Shown here: positions 11,201-22,507 of the stretch, one piece after another
How positions within the stretch are numbered: position 1 is the first letter of the stretch
How the letters are laid out: the number at the start of each line of letters is the position of its first letter
Source of the DNA: Tetrastigma voinierianum
Lineage: Eukaryota; Streptophyta; Magnoliopsida; Vitales; Vitaceae
Reading direction: 5' to 3'
Assembly (NCBI GenBank): GCA_016808115.1
Contig: JAEQBH010000027.1
Span: 124,001 to 188,000, forward strand
Length of the DNA stretch: 64,000 nucleotides
The notes under the pieces: generated by a model
What the model saw: only the letters and a program-made list of their open reading frames with translations
Told to the model about the DNA's origin: nothing
The model's database searches: none
Translations under genes and position numbers: made by a program

Positions 11201-11700
11201 GGCTAGGAAATTTTACAAGAGATGATTTATTGAAAAGCTTTGATGCAACAACTATGTCTAGCTAAGGACACTAAACAAAGTAGCTTCTTGAGAGGTAACC
11301 CAATCAAAAATAGGAATTTTTTGTCCATTTATTATTTTTGTTTGTTTTTAGTCAAGTTAGTGTTGCATTTTATTTTTATTTTTAGTGTTTATGTTAGTTT
11401 TTGTTTGTGTTTTTTACGGCATAGATGCTAATTCTTAGCAAGGGAATTTCATCAAGACAACCTCAACCAAAGCCCAATGATCATAATTGATCATCTAGGG
11501 GAGTCCTCTGTTCTTAACTTACATATCTCCTATATTGAGGGCAATGCATGTTTTAAGTTTGGGGGAGTTGTATTGAGGGAGGTCCTATTTAAAAAAAATA
11601 TTCCAACAGCTTTAATTGTCCTGTTTTTAGTGTTTTTCTTTACTTTCTTGTGTTTTAGTTTCTTTTCTCTACAATAGATAAATTTTGTTGTGATGAAAAT
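11201..11700 (+). other. C internal spacer with PPT-like sequence
   Basis: Non-coding DNA after the integrase. At about 11554-11566 it has AAGTTTGGGGGAG, nearly the same as the polypurine tract that precedes the 3' LTR of C at 46080. Similar sequences occur in the 3' parts of B (about 24930) and C (45070). Small ORFs here are T-rich and match nothing I recognise. Confidence 0.6.
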
Positions 11701-11859
11701 ACCAAGCTTAAATGACAATGTTTGAATATGCTTGTCTAAATCATAATCATTTTGTGTTAATAGCTTGAATTTGTTTGATTTGAACTGAGTAGTTTGCTTG
11801 AATATTTGATGAAAATTTGTAAAATTTTTGAATTGTTAATTTTCCCGAGATTAATTGAA

Positions 11860-12115
11860 TATAACCTGTGTCATGACATTGTAAAGCTCCTGTGTCACGA
11901 CATATTTTAAAAGTGTCGTAACACTTCAATGTTCTGGCTTGTCTTGTATGGTAAAACATTCTTTATCACGACATAAAAATAAATGTTGCAACACTCTTTT
12001 AGCCTTGAGAGCCCAAGTAAGTGTCACGACACAACCTATGAATGTTGTGACAATCTCAATGTCACAACATAGTCTTTTTTTCCTTTAAAAGAGAATCTAA
12101 AACTTTAAAAGTCCA
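11860..12115 (+). promoter_or_regulatory. Internal U3-like module: GTCRCGAC sites plus TATA-like box
   Basis: Eight or more variants of TGTCGCGACA (TGTCATGACA, TGTCACGACA, AGTGTCGTAACAC, TGTCACAACA and others) lie between 11868 and 12069. TATA-like CTTTAAAAG sequences follow (about 12083-12110). A pyrimidine-rich leader then leads to the env-like ATG at 12207. The same order (array, TATA, leader) occurs in the C LTR. That this module drives the env-like ORF is inference. Confidence 0.5.
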
Positions 12116-12206
12116 AATTTGAAGTTCATCATTTTCCAACTCGGTTAGAAAACCTAGAGCTATTTTTCCTTTCCTTCAATCCTTTCCATCTTCTCCTTCA
12201 CAAGAA

Positions 12207-13117
12207 TGTCCGAAAGCAAGAGATGTGCCAAGCAAATCTAGACGAGATAATGGAAGAGATTAGAGCTGATATAGAGGAGATAGTGGTTGAGATTGTCGAG
12301 AAAGTTCTTGAGAAGGAACTTCAAAGGAAAAGTTGTGAAGATGAAGAAGAAGTGGGAAAGGAAAGAAAGAAAAAGGAAGAGAGGGAAAGAAGAGGAGAGG
12401 AAGAACAAAGCAGTGGAATTGAAGATGAGGACTTCTTGTCCAAAGAGGCTTTTGACTTGATGCAGAAAACCTTGTTAAAGAAGGGATTCATAGGAGAAAG
12501 GGGATTCAAGGAAATAATCCCACCTTTCAAGGAGATCATTTAGAAAAGAAGTTGGATTGCTATCTGCGAGCATCTGCGAGCTGGGCGTGCTGTAATAGTT
12601 AGGGAGTTTTATGCTAATGTACGGGACATAAAGGAACTTCAATGTTATGTGAGAGGAAAGTGGGTCCCCTTTAACAGGCACACCATCAACCACATGTGTG
12701 GATTGGGAAAGATAAGTGATAGGGATAAGTTCAAAAGGCTATAGAAGGACCCTGACTATCAGAAGATTCTCAAGGAATTGACTGATGGAAAAGGTCAATG
12801 AGAAGGAAACAAGAAGACTCCTTATGCCAACATAGCTAGAGGAGATTTAACTGAGAAAGCTAAAGTTTGGTTTTGCTTTCTCAATTAAGTGCTTACACCT
12901 ACCAAACATGTGTGCATTGTGAGGTTAGACAAGGCTATCCTCCTCTACGTTATTTTGAAAGGATACAATATTAGTTTTGGAAATATAATAGAGCAATCAA
13001 TCTTGGAATACCAATGCAATAACTTCTTCAGACACATGCCCTATCCATCTATCATAACCCACATGTGCATATATGGAGGAGTCACTTTTGCCAAGATTAA
13101 TAGGAGAAATGCCCTGT
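12207..13117 (+). pseudogene. C-element env-like ORF, first part (plant transposon-protein domain)
   Basis: The extra ORF that Athila elements carry downstream of pol. A start at 12207 leads into a broken N-terminus. The frame 12223-12543 is very rich in Glu, Lys and Arg. From about 12590 come REFYANVRDIKE..RGKWVPFNR and, after stops, TPTKHVCIVRLDKAILLYVI and GYNISFGNIIEQSI. That order is characteristic of the putative plant transposon protein domain found in these ORFs. The protein's role is unknown. It is interrupted at 13117 by chromovirus D and continues at 43369. Stops occur inside (for example the TAG at 12541-12543). Confidence 0.75.
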
Positions 13118-15788
13118 TGTAAAACCCGGGAAAATTTAAAATTTTCTGAAAAAAATGGCAAGAATAGTAAAACTGCTGGAATGGCTCAAGGAAGCCTAGA
13201 AAATTCTCTAGATCTCGGATGACGAAACGTACTACGTCATTGGATTCGTCTTGCGAAATCTAGTAACCCAAAAAAGTTTCGTTAAATTCTAAGATAGTCG
13301 AAATTTTTTACGATTTTCTGGGTGGTGAGTCGCCGCGACTTGGGGTGACTAGACTTCACGAAAATCTCGGTTAGGAAATGACTTGAGCTAAGTTCATTTA
13401 AAATAAATTGAATTGAAAAGAAATGAATCGTTTCGGGACAGAAATGAACCCGAGACCGGAGTGGACATGTGGCGCAACGTGGCCCACACAAGTAACTTAA
13501 ATGAAGTTAGAACAAAAAGGAGAAAAAAGGGTCATTTTTGGCAGGAATCAGCAGAGAGATAAAGAGAAGAGGAGAGACGCGCAAGAGAGGCTCCACCTCT
13601 CTAAGATCTACGAGCTCGTGGTCATCCGAGCCTGCCAAGACTTAAAGTCGGAGTACTCGCAGGTAACGCGTGACACCAAAATTCAGGGAGTTTCTACTGA
13701 TATACGAAATGAAGTTCTGTAGGTCGTGGGTTTCGAGCTTCCGGGTCTTCGAAAAGCTTCGTCTTCGCTCCAAGAGGTAGGGAACCTTCCTACTTGGGTT
13801 TATTTTCCATCTAGGAGTCGTTTTGGTCTTGGTTGAGCCCTAAGGGCTGTTTGGATGGTGCTCTCGAGCACCAAAAGGAAACAAAAAAAATCTGCTACGT
13901 AGGTCACTGTTCATGTGAAGCCTCTAACTTTGGATGGCCATAAATTTCTGGTCCGAACTCCAATTCGGAAGTTCTTAGACACTATGGAAATATCTTAGAG
14001 TCTAGAATCCATCCATATATAGCTTAATGCAATTTGAGCTCATATTATGTTCGAAAATGACGAAATACAATAGCCTCTACTATCATAGGTGCTACAATGT
14101 TGTTGATTTTCATGGCTTGCAACTTGCATAACTCCTTCATTATGACTCCAAATTTGGTGTTCTTGGACTCTATGGAAAGCTCCTTGAGTCTAGAATCTGG
14201 CCATATGCCTATGAATGTCATTTGGTGCCCACATAGTTTTCTAAAATTTTATTGTAGCACCGAGTGTGCAAATTGCTTGGTTGTGATGATATGCGCGGTC
14301 TAATACATTGAAATTGGTGTTGTTGTTTGGCAATTATATGCATGTTGATATAACATCCATGAGGCTTAGGGAAATGCATAAGTTTTGTTTTATTGAGGCC
14401 AATGTAGATGGCTTGTAGGCTAATTGTGATAAGGGTGTCACAATTAGACCTGTAGATAAAGTAAGTCATTACTCGACAGTGATGACTCAGAGATGTCAAT
14501 GTATGTGTGTTAGGTATGTTGGAATGAATTGTATGATTCAATTTGGAATTTATGTGTTCAGTGATATAAATTTCCAATTGATGCATGGGTTAATATGCAT
14601 GAGTAGTCATATGTGCATATAGCACTCGTTATAGGCAATGGCACATTTGCATTACGTTTCATATGCACTAGACACGTTGCAAAACAAAGGGGTGTGCATG
14701 GTTGTTGTCTTTCACCATTCTTAGAACGGTGGTGGACCTGATACATTGGATGACATCTAATAGAGCTCCACGATCTTCATGGTTGTAAATCAACACTGTG
14801 TATGGTGTTGATGGTGCGGGCCCGGTCTAAGGACAATGTCCTAAAGAGTCAAGTGTTTATCTGAGACTGTCCAATTCTTTGATGAAAGCGGTTTATCGGA
14901 GACTGTCCAATGCTTTTGAATAAAGTTGTTTATCGGAGACTGTCCAATGTTTTTGAATAAAACTGTTTATCGGAGATTGTCCATTGGCTTTGAATAAAGC
15001 GGTTTATCAGAGGATGTCCAATGAGTTTTAAAAACAAAAAGCTTTTGTTTTAAATAAAGGACCATTGATTTGAAATAATAATGGTGAAAGCCACTCTATG
15101 AATAAGCATGTAAGGGAGTCGATTGACTCAAGGCTTAAGAGGAGTCGGTAAGCTCTAAGAGACATGGGACATGTTGATGTGAATCTCATTCATGACATGT
15201 AGGTTTCCATTCTAGGATGGCATCTTCTGGGGGGGAGTGTTTATTTGTTGCATGACCATTGCATGTGCACTTAGGTGGGGAGTAGCCCTTATAGGATTTC
15301 ACTATGCTAGGCATTGCTTACTCCGCTGTGGACCCTTCAGTACAGGAATGTGCAGGAGACTCGCACTCACCAGAGCCACAATATTGAGAAGAAATCTGGA
15401 TTGTGGTTTTGATTTATATTTTGTAAAACATGTATTAGAATGCTTAATTTTGATATATGTTTTGTATAGAAGTGATGTAATTTAAACTCTCATGGACTAT
15501 GGTTTTATAGTCATGTGCTTATATGTTTGAGTATGGTTAAATGGGCCCTATGTGGCCATTTTTACTTGTATGTGGACCCGGTGAGGTCGTTGTATAATAT
15601 TGGGCCATTTTGCCATGTAATTGCACAGGTTGTATTTTGGGTAGAGTTCCTATACAAAGGAGACTATGCCCGATTTTTGTTAAATCTTGGGTCCCGGAAA
15701 AAGGGGACTCAATGGTGTGGTGCCTGCCACCGACATTCACGACCTTCCGCAGTTGATCTGTCAACTTAATTTCAGATCGGGCGTCACA
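13118..15788 (+). mobile_element. 5' LTR of chromovirus D (2671 bp)
   Basis: It starts TGTAAAACCCGGG and ends GGGCGTCACA. It is homologous to 41577-43363 over its whole length, except that the other copy lacks about 935 bp (the counterpart of 13918-14849). It contains a 37-bp tandem repeat at 14850-15028. No coding signal. Confidence 0.9.
14850..15028 (+). repeat. 37-bp tandem repeat in the D 5' LTR, five copies
   Basis: Unit GTTTATCGGAGACTGTCCAA followed by TGCTTTTGAATAAAGC. Five imperfect copies follow directly on each other. The 3' LTR has seven copies at 42352-42600. Confidence 0.9.
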
Positions 15789-15790
15789 AA

Positions 15791-15808
15791 TGGTATCAAA
15801 GCATAGGT
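15791..15808 (+). promoter_or_regulatory. primer-binding site of D
   Basis: TGGTATCAAAGCATAG starts two bases after the LTR end. This is the initiator tRNA-Met type site usual for chromoviruses (TGGTATCAGAGC). Confidence 0.8.
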
Positions 15809-16103
15809 ATACGAATACCTATGTCTCATTGGGCATGGGTTTAGATCATGCATTCATTGTGCATTCTGATGAAATTATTGCGTGCTATATATTGCATGAT
15901 GTGTGTTACATTATTATGTCAATTATATACATAATAGGATGTATATAGTAAATGATAAACACTAGGGTTAGAGAACATAACCTTAGGGGTTCGGAAAATA
16001 AATGAACATGATAGTCTGGGAACTGATATTTATTAGTGTTTGGCATTATGCACCACTAACGAAATAAGAAAAAGAAATCTCAATTTGCTATTAGACATGT
16101 GTA

Positions 16104-17110
16104 GATGGCAGGTCGAGGAAGGGGACGTAGAGGTCATCCACGAGGCACTAGCTAAGCACCACCTAGTTTTGATCAGCAGACCTTTATAGAGGCTATGGGC
16201 TTTGTGTTTACCACCATTACACAGACTAGTGTAGTTGGGAGTCAATGAGGTCTATAACTAGTGTCATATCCCCACTATGGACGAGGTCCGCGTTGATCAT
16301 TCGACAGCAGCCGCATCACTCGATGCACAACAGACCGATTAGCAAAGATTTATCTAGAGGCGAACCCAGGTGCGGTGGATTTAGATCAGATCTCATTTAC
16401 GATGAGATTTTTTGAATCTATAGCAAACTGGCATCTGATATACAGTTTATTCAATGGATGGATTGCTGATACGATGGAACCACGCGGGCTAAGTTTAGAT
16501 AGCCTGCTTTTTGTCGATGATTACGTGGCCACATTACACAAGGCAGGAAGTTCGAGGATGGTCTAAATTTTTCCATCTGAGGCAAGATTGTGGGATTTCT
16601 CCTACGTGATAGGCTCTATGGTCGTGACAACTATGGCCATGTGAGAGAGATCGATGACGCAAAGACATCCAGATTAATGAGTGCTTGGTAGGAAGAGGAA
16701 GAAGGGTCTGCCTTCTTCTAGCACGAGGAAGAAGTAGAGGACTTACCCACAACAGCCAGGGCAAGCACATGCTATTAGGCTAAGGCTAGGCAGGCTACTA
16801 GGCCAAATAGTAATGATGACTTTCCATCATTGTCACCAGCCTGGACACTTGAGATGAGACTGCCCCTAGAGGCAGGGATTCCAAAGTGTTAAGACACCAC
16901 AGTCCCAAATATTAATAGGACTACGCACACTGCTTACTTTTTTCCACTCGCATGGGTCAGAGAAACCAAGACGCTTAGGGTGTCGCACAAGCACCTTCTG
17001 CAAGCCAGAGAGGCCAGAGAGGCCAGAGTATGGGTCAAGGTCTGGGATAGGGCTCACATGTCGAGACTTCGGAGACCTAGGGACGTATCTACGCAGTTGT
17101 AATACGAAAT
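16104..17110 (+). pseudogene. D-element Gag, broken
   Basis: It starts MAGRGRGRRGHPRGTS and reaches a TAG within 20 codons. FDQQTFIEAMGFVFTTITQT follows, then a longer frame (16375-16566) with VDLDQISFTMRFFESIANWH. Near 16820-16860 is a decayed zinc knuckle, HCHQPGHLR-stop-DCP, whose first Cys appears lost. Gag would package the element RNA. Many stops and shifts; this is a relic. Confidence 0.65.
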
Positions 17111-17129
17111 GAGCCAGCTAACCAGTCAG

Positions 17130-17681
17130 TTATATAGGGTATGTTTTTTCTATCTTGCCTATGGGCAAGGATATTGTTCAATTCTGGTGCATCGATCATT
17201 CATTATCAGATCATGTGAGAGAATTATTTAGAGGTCAGACCTCGAAAAGTCGTCAGGATGTGAGTTCTCCCTAAGGACTAAAGGAGTCGATTTAATGTGT
17301 CGGGATTATGAGTTAGAGATCTCCGAGATTCTTCTCACTGTGGACCTGAGGGTCATGGACATGTCGAAGCTCATGTCATCCCGATACCGGGCTGACAAAG
17401 ACACCTAGTCATTGATTGAGATCGTAGGAGGGTTATTTCCTACACACAGGACGGTATTCGAGTTACATTTTAGGGGGACAAGCACGATACTTTACCCCAA
17501 ACTATTTACGACTCCAAATGGCACGGGCAGTTGATGGGTTGGCTAACAATCCTTATCCTAAAGAACGAGGTGAGACATGATTTGGATCTACCTTAGGTAG
17601 TTTGCGAGTATGATGATGTTTTTTCGGATGAGCTACTAGGATTACCTCCGCAAAGGGATGTAGACTTCTATATTAAGTTAC
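17130..17681 (+). pseudogene. D-element protease and start of RT
   Basis: Fragments of an aspartic protease appear in changing frames, for example SFII and the LMCRDYELEISEILLTVDLRVMDM segment near 17290-17360. The reverse transcriptase N-terminus follows, with the PQRDVDFYIKL-type block at about 17650-17681. The sequence breaks off at GTTAC (17677-17681), where element A was inserted, and continues without loss at 38673. Confidence 0.7.
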
Positions 17682-18964
17682 TGATTAGTGCTCAAAAAGC
17701 GCTATTTTGAGCCCTGTTTATTGCAGGTTTTGAGCACTTTTTGTGTACTAATCAGCGTAATTAACCCAATTGGCACATTAAGGTCCCAGCGATACTACTG
17801 ATCGTATTTTGTGGCTATTTTTGTAGTTTTTTCAAGTTAATTAGGCCAAAATTTTCTAGTCAATCCAAGCCAAACTCGAAGCTCACGACTGAAGTTGGAA
17901 GGAAATTAGAGCCACAAACTGAAGAAAATGGCCCATCGTGTAAATTTTGCAGAAGCTACTTAATTTTCGCACCGTTAATTTCACAAAGTTGTGAAATTTC
18001 GCAACCGTCGCTCCATTTTTTACTTCCATTTTGACCCTTTTTATGACTTTTTCCTAAACTACCCCTTCTGTATTGTTAGTAGTTCAGAACTTTTTGTAAT
18101 TTCCCTTGACTATAAGCACTATATAAGCCTCAATCATGCTTTGTATAGTTATCAATCACTTTATGCAATAAAATTGGCGCGAAAGGTTTCAACTTTCCCG
18201 CTTCATTTATTTTCTCTCACTTTCTCACCAGCCAAACACTCCTTGAGGATGACAACTCAAGGTATGCTTGGCTAAATCCTCTCATCCTTGAAGAGGAAGG
18301 CCACTAGGTCAAGGTTTTGAGGTAAACTGTTGTCCTCTCTGTTTCCAATGCATGCACTTATTATCATTTATGTCTCTGTATCTCACCTCAGGTTTAAATC
18401 CTTTTGATTTACCCTAATTGGCCAGTACTATGTTTTAAGGGCTCGTTGATGCTTATCACATCCATTGAGGCTCACTTAGTCACATTTATTTCCAGCCTCC
18501 GTGTGTTAGGTCAAAGAATTAATTTTACTTCTTTGAGACATGAATGATCAATAAATGCTGTATCTCAAGAGAAAAACTTTTAGGGTTCAGTTTTCATAGC
18601 TAAACGAAGATCCGGTTCGGGAAATGACTATAGGTCATCCTCCCCAACGCGAGGAAAAGGACCCGAGGACTTCCTAATCGCCCTAGAACCTCAAGCCTAG
18701 TGGCCCGAGACTTCAAGGAGTTCTTTTTACCTTCTATTTCATTTTGTTTGTAGTTTTCAAACCACCAATCACACTGTTTTTACAAAAACCCCAAATCCAA
18801 AGTGAAATCACCATCTTATATCAATTGTAAATCATTTTGCACGAAGAAAACTCATCCCTGAGTTCAACCCTAAAACCACTATTTTGCAGTAGCTTTGCTA
18901 CGATAGTAGGAATTTAGGTTACAAATATTATTGATTCCGGGTACACTTACTGTGGCATGAATCA
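17682..18964 (+). mobile_element. 5' LTR of element A
   Basis: It begins TGATTAGTGCTC and ends GGCATGAATCA. A near-palindrome GTTGTGAAATTTCGCAAC is at 17988-18005 and the TATA box CTATATAAG at 18119-18127. It is homologous along its length to 37371-38667 and, inverted, to 2211-3486. Confidence 0.93.
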
Positions 18965-18966
18965 AA

Positions 18967-18984
18967 TGGCGTCGTTACCAGGGA
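18967..18984 (+). promoter_or_regulatory. primer-binding site of A
   Basis: TGGCGTCGTTACCAGGGA lies two bases after the LTR, an Athila-type tRNA-Asp site. Confidence 0.75.
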
Positions 18985-19249
18985 TGGTGCCTTAAAGCAA
19001 GTGAGAAACGGTTGAACTTGTGATCCTCATCACAAGTGTTGGTGAATTCTAATTCCTTTTTTTTTTTTTTTGTCTTTATTTTTATTTCCCCTAGCAGCTC
19101 ACTACTAGGTGGAATTAATTTCTATACTGTCGTAGCTTCAGCTAACCTTAACCTCTTTGGAAGCCCCCGCTTCTTATCGCTTGTCCTGCTCTGTTGCTTA
19201 CCCAATGTACTTATGCACCATTGGGACAAGAACACTATAGGTAGATTGG
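18985..19249 (+). other. A leader, left of element B
   Basis: Leader with a poly-T run (19057-19070). It is colinear with the inverted leader of A' at 1962-2160 (ATCACAAGTGTTGGTGAATT, then ATGCACCATTGGGACAAG). It ends in ATTGG (19245-19249), the left target duplication of element B. Confidence 0.75.
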
Positions 19250-19489
19250 TGATGAGCTTAAAAGTCATCTATTTTTAGTCCATTTTACTGCTTAATTTTC
19301 ATATCAAAAGAGACAATTACTTTGCAGAAATATGAAGAAACTCACCATTTGTTATTAGGCGGTGTAGAATGGAAGAAAGAAAAGAAGAGAAAATGCAAAT
19401 AAGTGGAATAAAGCGCAAATAATTGGCGAGTTAATGAACCGTCAACATCATTTCACATCTCAGCTATCAATACTTTCAAGGAATTTCAT

Positions 19490-20445
19490 GCAGGTCGCGA
19501 CATGATAATAAGCTATAAAGTCGCGACATGAGAGATCGCCATGAGAAAGCCGGGAAGAAATGAGCCGAGGTTATGCATGAGATCAAGTCGACATCAAGAA
19601 CTACGCTTCAAAGCTACGCCATGAATCGGGGTCGCGATAAAGATACTGATGTCGCTGACATCAGAACAAGCGCTAAGACTTGTGGAGCCATAGAAGTGAT
19701 GTCGCTGATAAGGATTGATGTCGCTGACAAAGAAGAGCAATCAAAGGAAAGATACACGTGGGGACAAGATTGAAGCAAAGTTGTGACCGCTTGATGTCAC
19801 GACAAATGCATTGAAGTCGCGACATCTCAAGACAAGTTGAATGATGCAGAAGACAGGAGCTGACGTCGCGACGTGAGATCGAGGTCGCGACGTCAAGAGC
19901 GACCAGTTTAAATATACAAAGGGCGTGACTAGATGTCACGACAAGAGATTGTTGTCGTGACAACAAGAACAACCAGTTGAAGACCCCAGAGAACTAAGTT
20001 GATGTCGCGACATCAGAAAATTCCATTGACAGCTGAGTTTTATTTAGCTAAAGTCACGACACCAAAAGCCCTCAAGTGAAGACTGCAACCCCATTAGTTG
20101 ATGTCGCTACCATATATCGATGTCGTGACACGAGACTTGCTTAGTTGAAGGCCAGGCCCATAAAGAGAAGTCGCGATAAGAGATCGATGTCGCGATGCCA
20201 GGTTATCGCTGAAAGATGCATTTCATTTAGTTGATGTCACGATAAGAGAATGACGCCGCCGACATCATGAGAAACATGTGAAGCTTCCGGCGTAAGAAGC
20301 GCGCTGATGTCGCGGACAAGAGAATGCGTCGTGACATCACTAACGATCGCCTCAAGACCGTATAGACAATAGCTAAGGTCGCGACGTGAGATCGAGGTCG
20401 CGACATGTGGATGATGTCGCGACAAGGAATCGAGGTCGCGACCTG
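19490..20445. repeat. GTCGCGAC palindrome array in the B 5' LTR
   Basis: About 26 copies or close variants of GTCGCGAC (mostly GATGTCGCGACATC, GTCACGAC, GTCGTGAC) occur in 955 bp. Many are paired, separated by AAGAGATCGA(T/G), and the pairs recur about every 70 bp (19792, 19860, 19928, 20000, 20098, 20168, 20232, 20306, 20376). The last site ends about 75 bp before the TATA box. Confidence 0.9.
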
Positions 20446-20517
20446 AACAAATGACTGGGCCCGATACTCTAAAACTAATAAAGAGGCCACATTGGGATTA
20501 GGGCCCAATCGAAACTC

Positions 20518-20526
20518 CTATAAACA
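20518..20526 (+). promoter_or_regulatory. TATA box of the B 5' LTR
   Basis: CTATAAACA. The partner LTR has CTATAAATA at 27119-27127 in the same context. Confidence 0.65.
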
Positions 20527-21950
20527 CGCATATCCGTAGAGGAAAGTAGCTAAGTGCCACGCATCGAGAGAACCGGGATAGCCAAGGCTCATTTTCTTTA
20601 TTTTTTTTGTTTTCTTTTCTTTTCTTTTCATTTTTTTTATCTTCAATGTCGATAGTTAGAGATTAGATTAAATTTATCGTTCTAGTTTTCTTTTAATTTC
20701 GAACTGGATGTTATCGTCTGAGCTGGGTTGAATGCGCGTAATTCATTTCTTTTTCAAATTACTACCCGAATGTTGAAGTTCGGGGATAATTTCGAATTCG
20801 CTTTTATCCAGCTTTCGGGAATGCGCTATTCTTTGATCAGAGAATGATGTGTGGTGTAATTCAAGAATTGAGGAACCCAGCTCTATTATGGGAATATATT
20901 GTCGGGAATTATTCTTTCTTGCGAGCATTTAGTACTAGGAGCTTATGAGGGTCTCACTTCTGCCATGGGCTTAAAGTCTCTTGGATCCGACATCAGTTTC
21001 TTATACCCGTATTAAGAAGTGTTTCATTGCTCTGATTTCAAGGAGGTCCTCTGAGTGACACAGAGATGACAATCCTGGGAGTTATGAACCTTTCTTTGAA
21101 GGTATATGAATATGCTATTAGAGATCTAATGAGCTTTGTGAGTTTACTTGATAAATCCTCTTCTCACTTGAAATCAAGTTATGAGCTGAATGAGTTATCA
21201 ATTTAAACAAGCAGAGAGTTCACTTCAATTCGAATAGTGAAGCCAACCCCGTGTTAGCTGAGATCTAATCAAGGAGAGGGTGATCTATTTTAATTTGGAG
21301 GAAGAGTAACTCGAAGTCAGGAGTATCCTCGTTTCGACCGATAACTTGGGAGCTATGTACAGTCCATAAAATGGGTATGAAGTATTGCAAAAGAAAATAC
21401 TTTAATTAGGAGGTCCTCAAGAAAGTAGTTATCTAATTCCCCGATTCGAGAGAATCCGATCATAAATTAGATAATGAATGTGAAGTGTGGGGAGAGATCC
21501 ACGAACTATTAACGCCTCGACGATTTTGAAACTGAATTCACAAGAAAAATTTACAAGTTGACAACTGAATTGATACTTCACAATAGCATTGATTTTAATG
21601 TGTTCTCGAACGATAATTATTCAATTTCGCCCATTTCTAATCGCTAATTATTCTTATTCTTTATATTCAAGTTTATTGTTCATTTTTACCATTTCCTTGA
21701 TTCGTTTAATTTTCCAAAGACCTTAATGTTAGATCTTACTATCATTTAGTGGTCCAAATAGTATGGAAATTGAGTAGTCGTGGTAGTTGATTTAAAATTC
21801 TTGAGATCTCTGCGGGATCCATATCTCGACTTAAATCCATTTTATTACTGGCCGACTGCACTCGGCAGACATCGCACTCAAAACCATAATTCGAAAAATG
21901 ATTTTCTCTAGAGATTTTGGTTTATATAGTATAATGTCAACAAAGTTTTA

Positions 21951-22137
21951 TGGCGCCGTTGTCGGGATTACCAATAGTCCTTTGGTAATAGTGTCATAAA
22001 TTTGTATATGTCTTTGGTTCGGTCAACGTTTTATGGCGCCGCCGTCGGATTCAGACACAAATTTTTCGTAATAGTGTCAAAATTCAGAGGTTCCTTTGGT
22101 CCGTCAACAAGTTTTATGGCGCCGCTAAGCCGGGATC
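21951..22137 (+). repeat. Three PBS copies at 83-bp spacing across the B LTR boundary
   Basis: TGGCGCC-type tRNA-Asp primer sites begin at 21951, 22034 and 22117, exactly 83 bp apart. Each follows GTCAAC(A)..GTTTTA and precedes an AATAGT/GTCATAAATTTGTAT segment. Comparison with the 3' LTR, which holds one copy and then ends at the target duplication, puts the LTR end at 22027. So the first copy is in the LTR, the second is the working PBS and the third is in the leader. Confidence 0.8.
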
Positions 22138-22507
22138 GAAGGGATTTAGTAAATCAATATTCGCACAAAGAAGTAAATACTAATTTGGACATTTTTATGA
22201 AAAGAATGCACATGTTTCAAGCAAAGTGACTCTTTTAGTCACCGACCTTTAACAAACCAGCTGAAAATGTTTGTTGATTAGGCTAATCCTATTGATCTCG
22301 AGGTATTTTGATTTCGTGAAGGCTCATAATACCATGGTAGATAGTTGATTAGACGGTATAGCCAACCAGAATGCAAAAGAAAAGACCTCAGTGGAGAATG
22401 ACACTATGAGAATTTATGGAATTCATTCATCCACAATAAATATTTAGCAATAGAACGTACCATCAATCAATGCTAATGATTCGAGCTCGAACCAAAGATC
22501 GATAACC
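22138..22507 (+). other. B leader
   Basis: Leader between the PBS repeats and the gag fragment. Degenerate gag-like frames are possible (an AKRPQWRM-type remnant is not clear). No supported gene. Confidence 0.4.

Larger units (their letters stand above)
19250..22027 (+). mobile_element. 5' LTR of element B (about 2778 bp)
   Basis: It starts TGATGAGCTTAAAAGTC and ends ..GGTCAAC just before the PBS at 22034. It holds the GTCGCGAC array, a TATA box at 20518-20526 and a PBS-like copy at 21951. The partner LTR is 25827-28583. Confidence 0.88.

Noticed and set aside
16866..17057. Minus ORF near D gag
   Set aside because: No family resemblance; it overlaps the decayed zinc-knuckle and linker region of D on the plus strand.
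19490..20445. CRISPR-like array of repeats and spacers
   Set aside because: The repeated word is a short degenerate palindrome at uneven spacing inside an LTR of a plant genome; there are no uniform spacers and no cas genes.
19490..20508. Minus-strand ORFs rich in SRRD/VATS words across the GTCGCGAC array
   Set aside because: They are translations of the palindrome array. They occur in overlapping frames on the same strand and in the partner LTR with other frames.
21951..22109. B 5' LTR extended to 22109, with two PBS copies inside it
   Set aside because: The 3' LTR holds a single PBS-like copy before the ATTGG duplication, so equal LTRs require the end at 22027.
22009..22140. tRNA gene suggested by repeated TGGCGCC..CCGGGA
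   Set aside because: These are complements of a tRNA 3' end (primer-binding sites); there is no cloverleaf around them.
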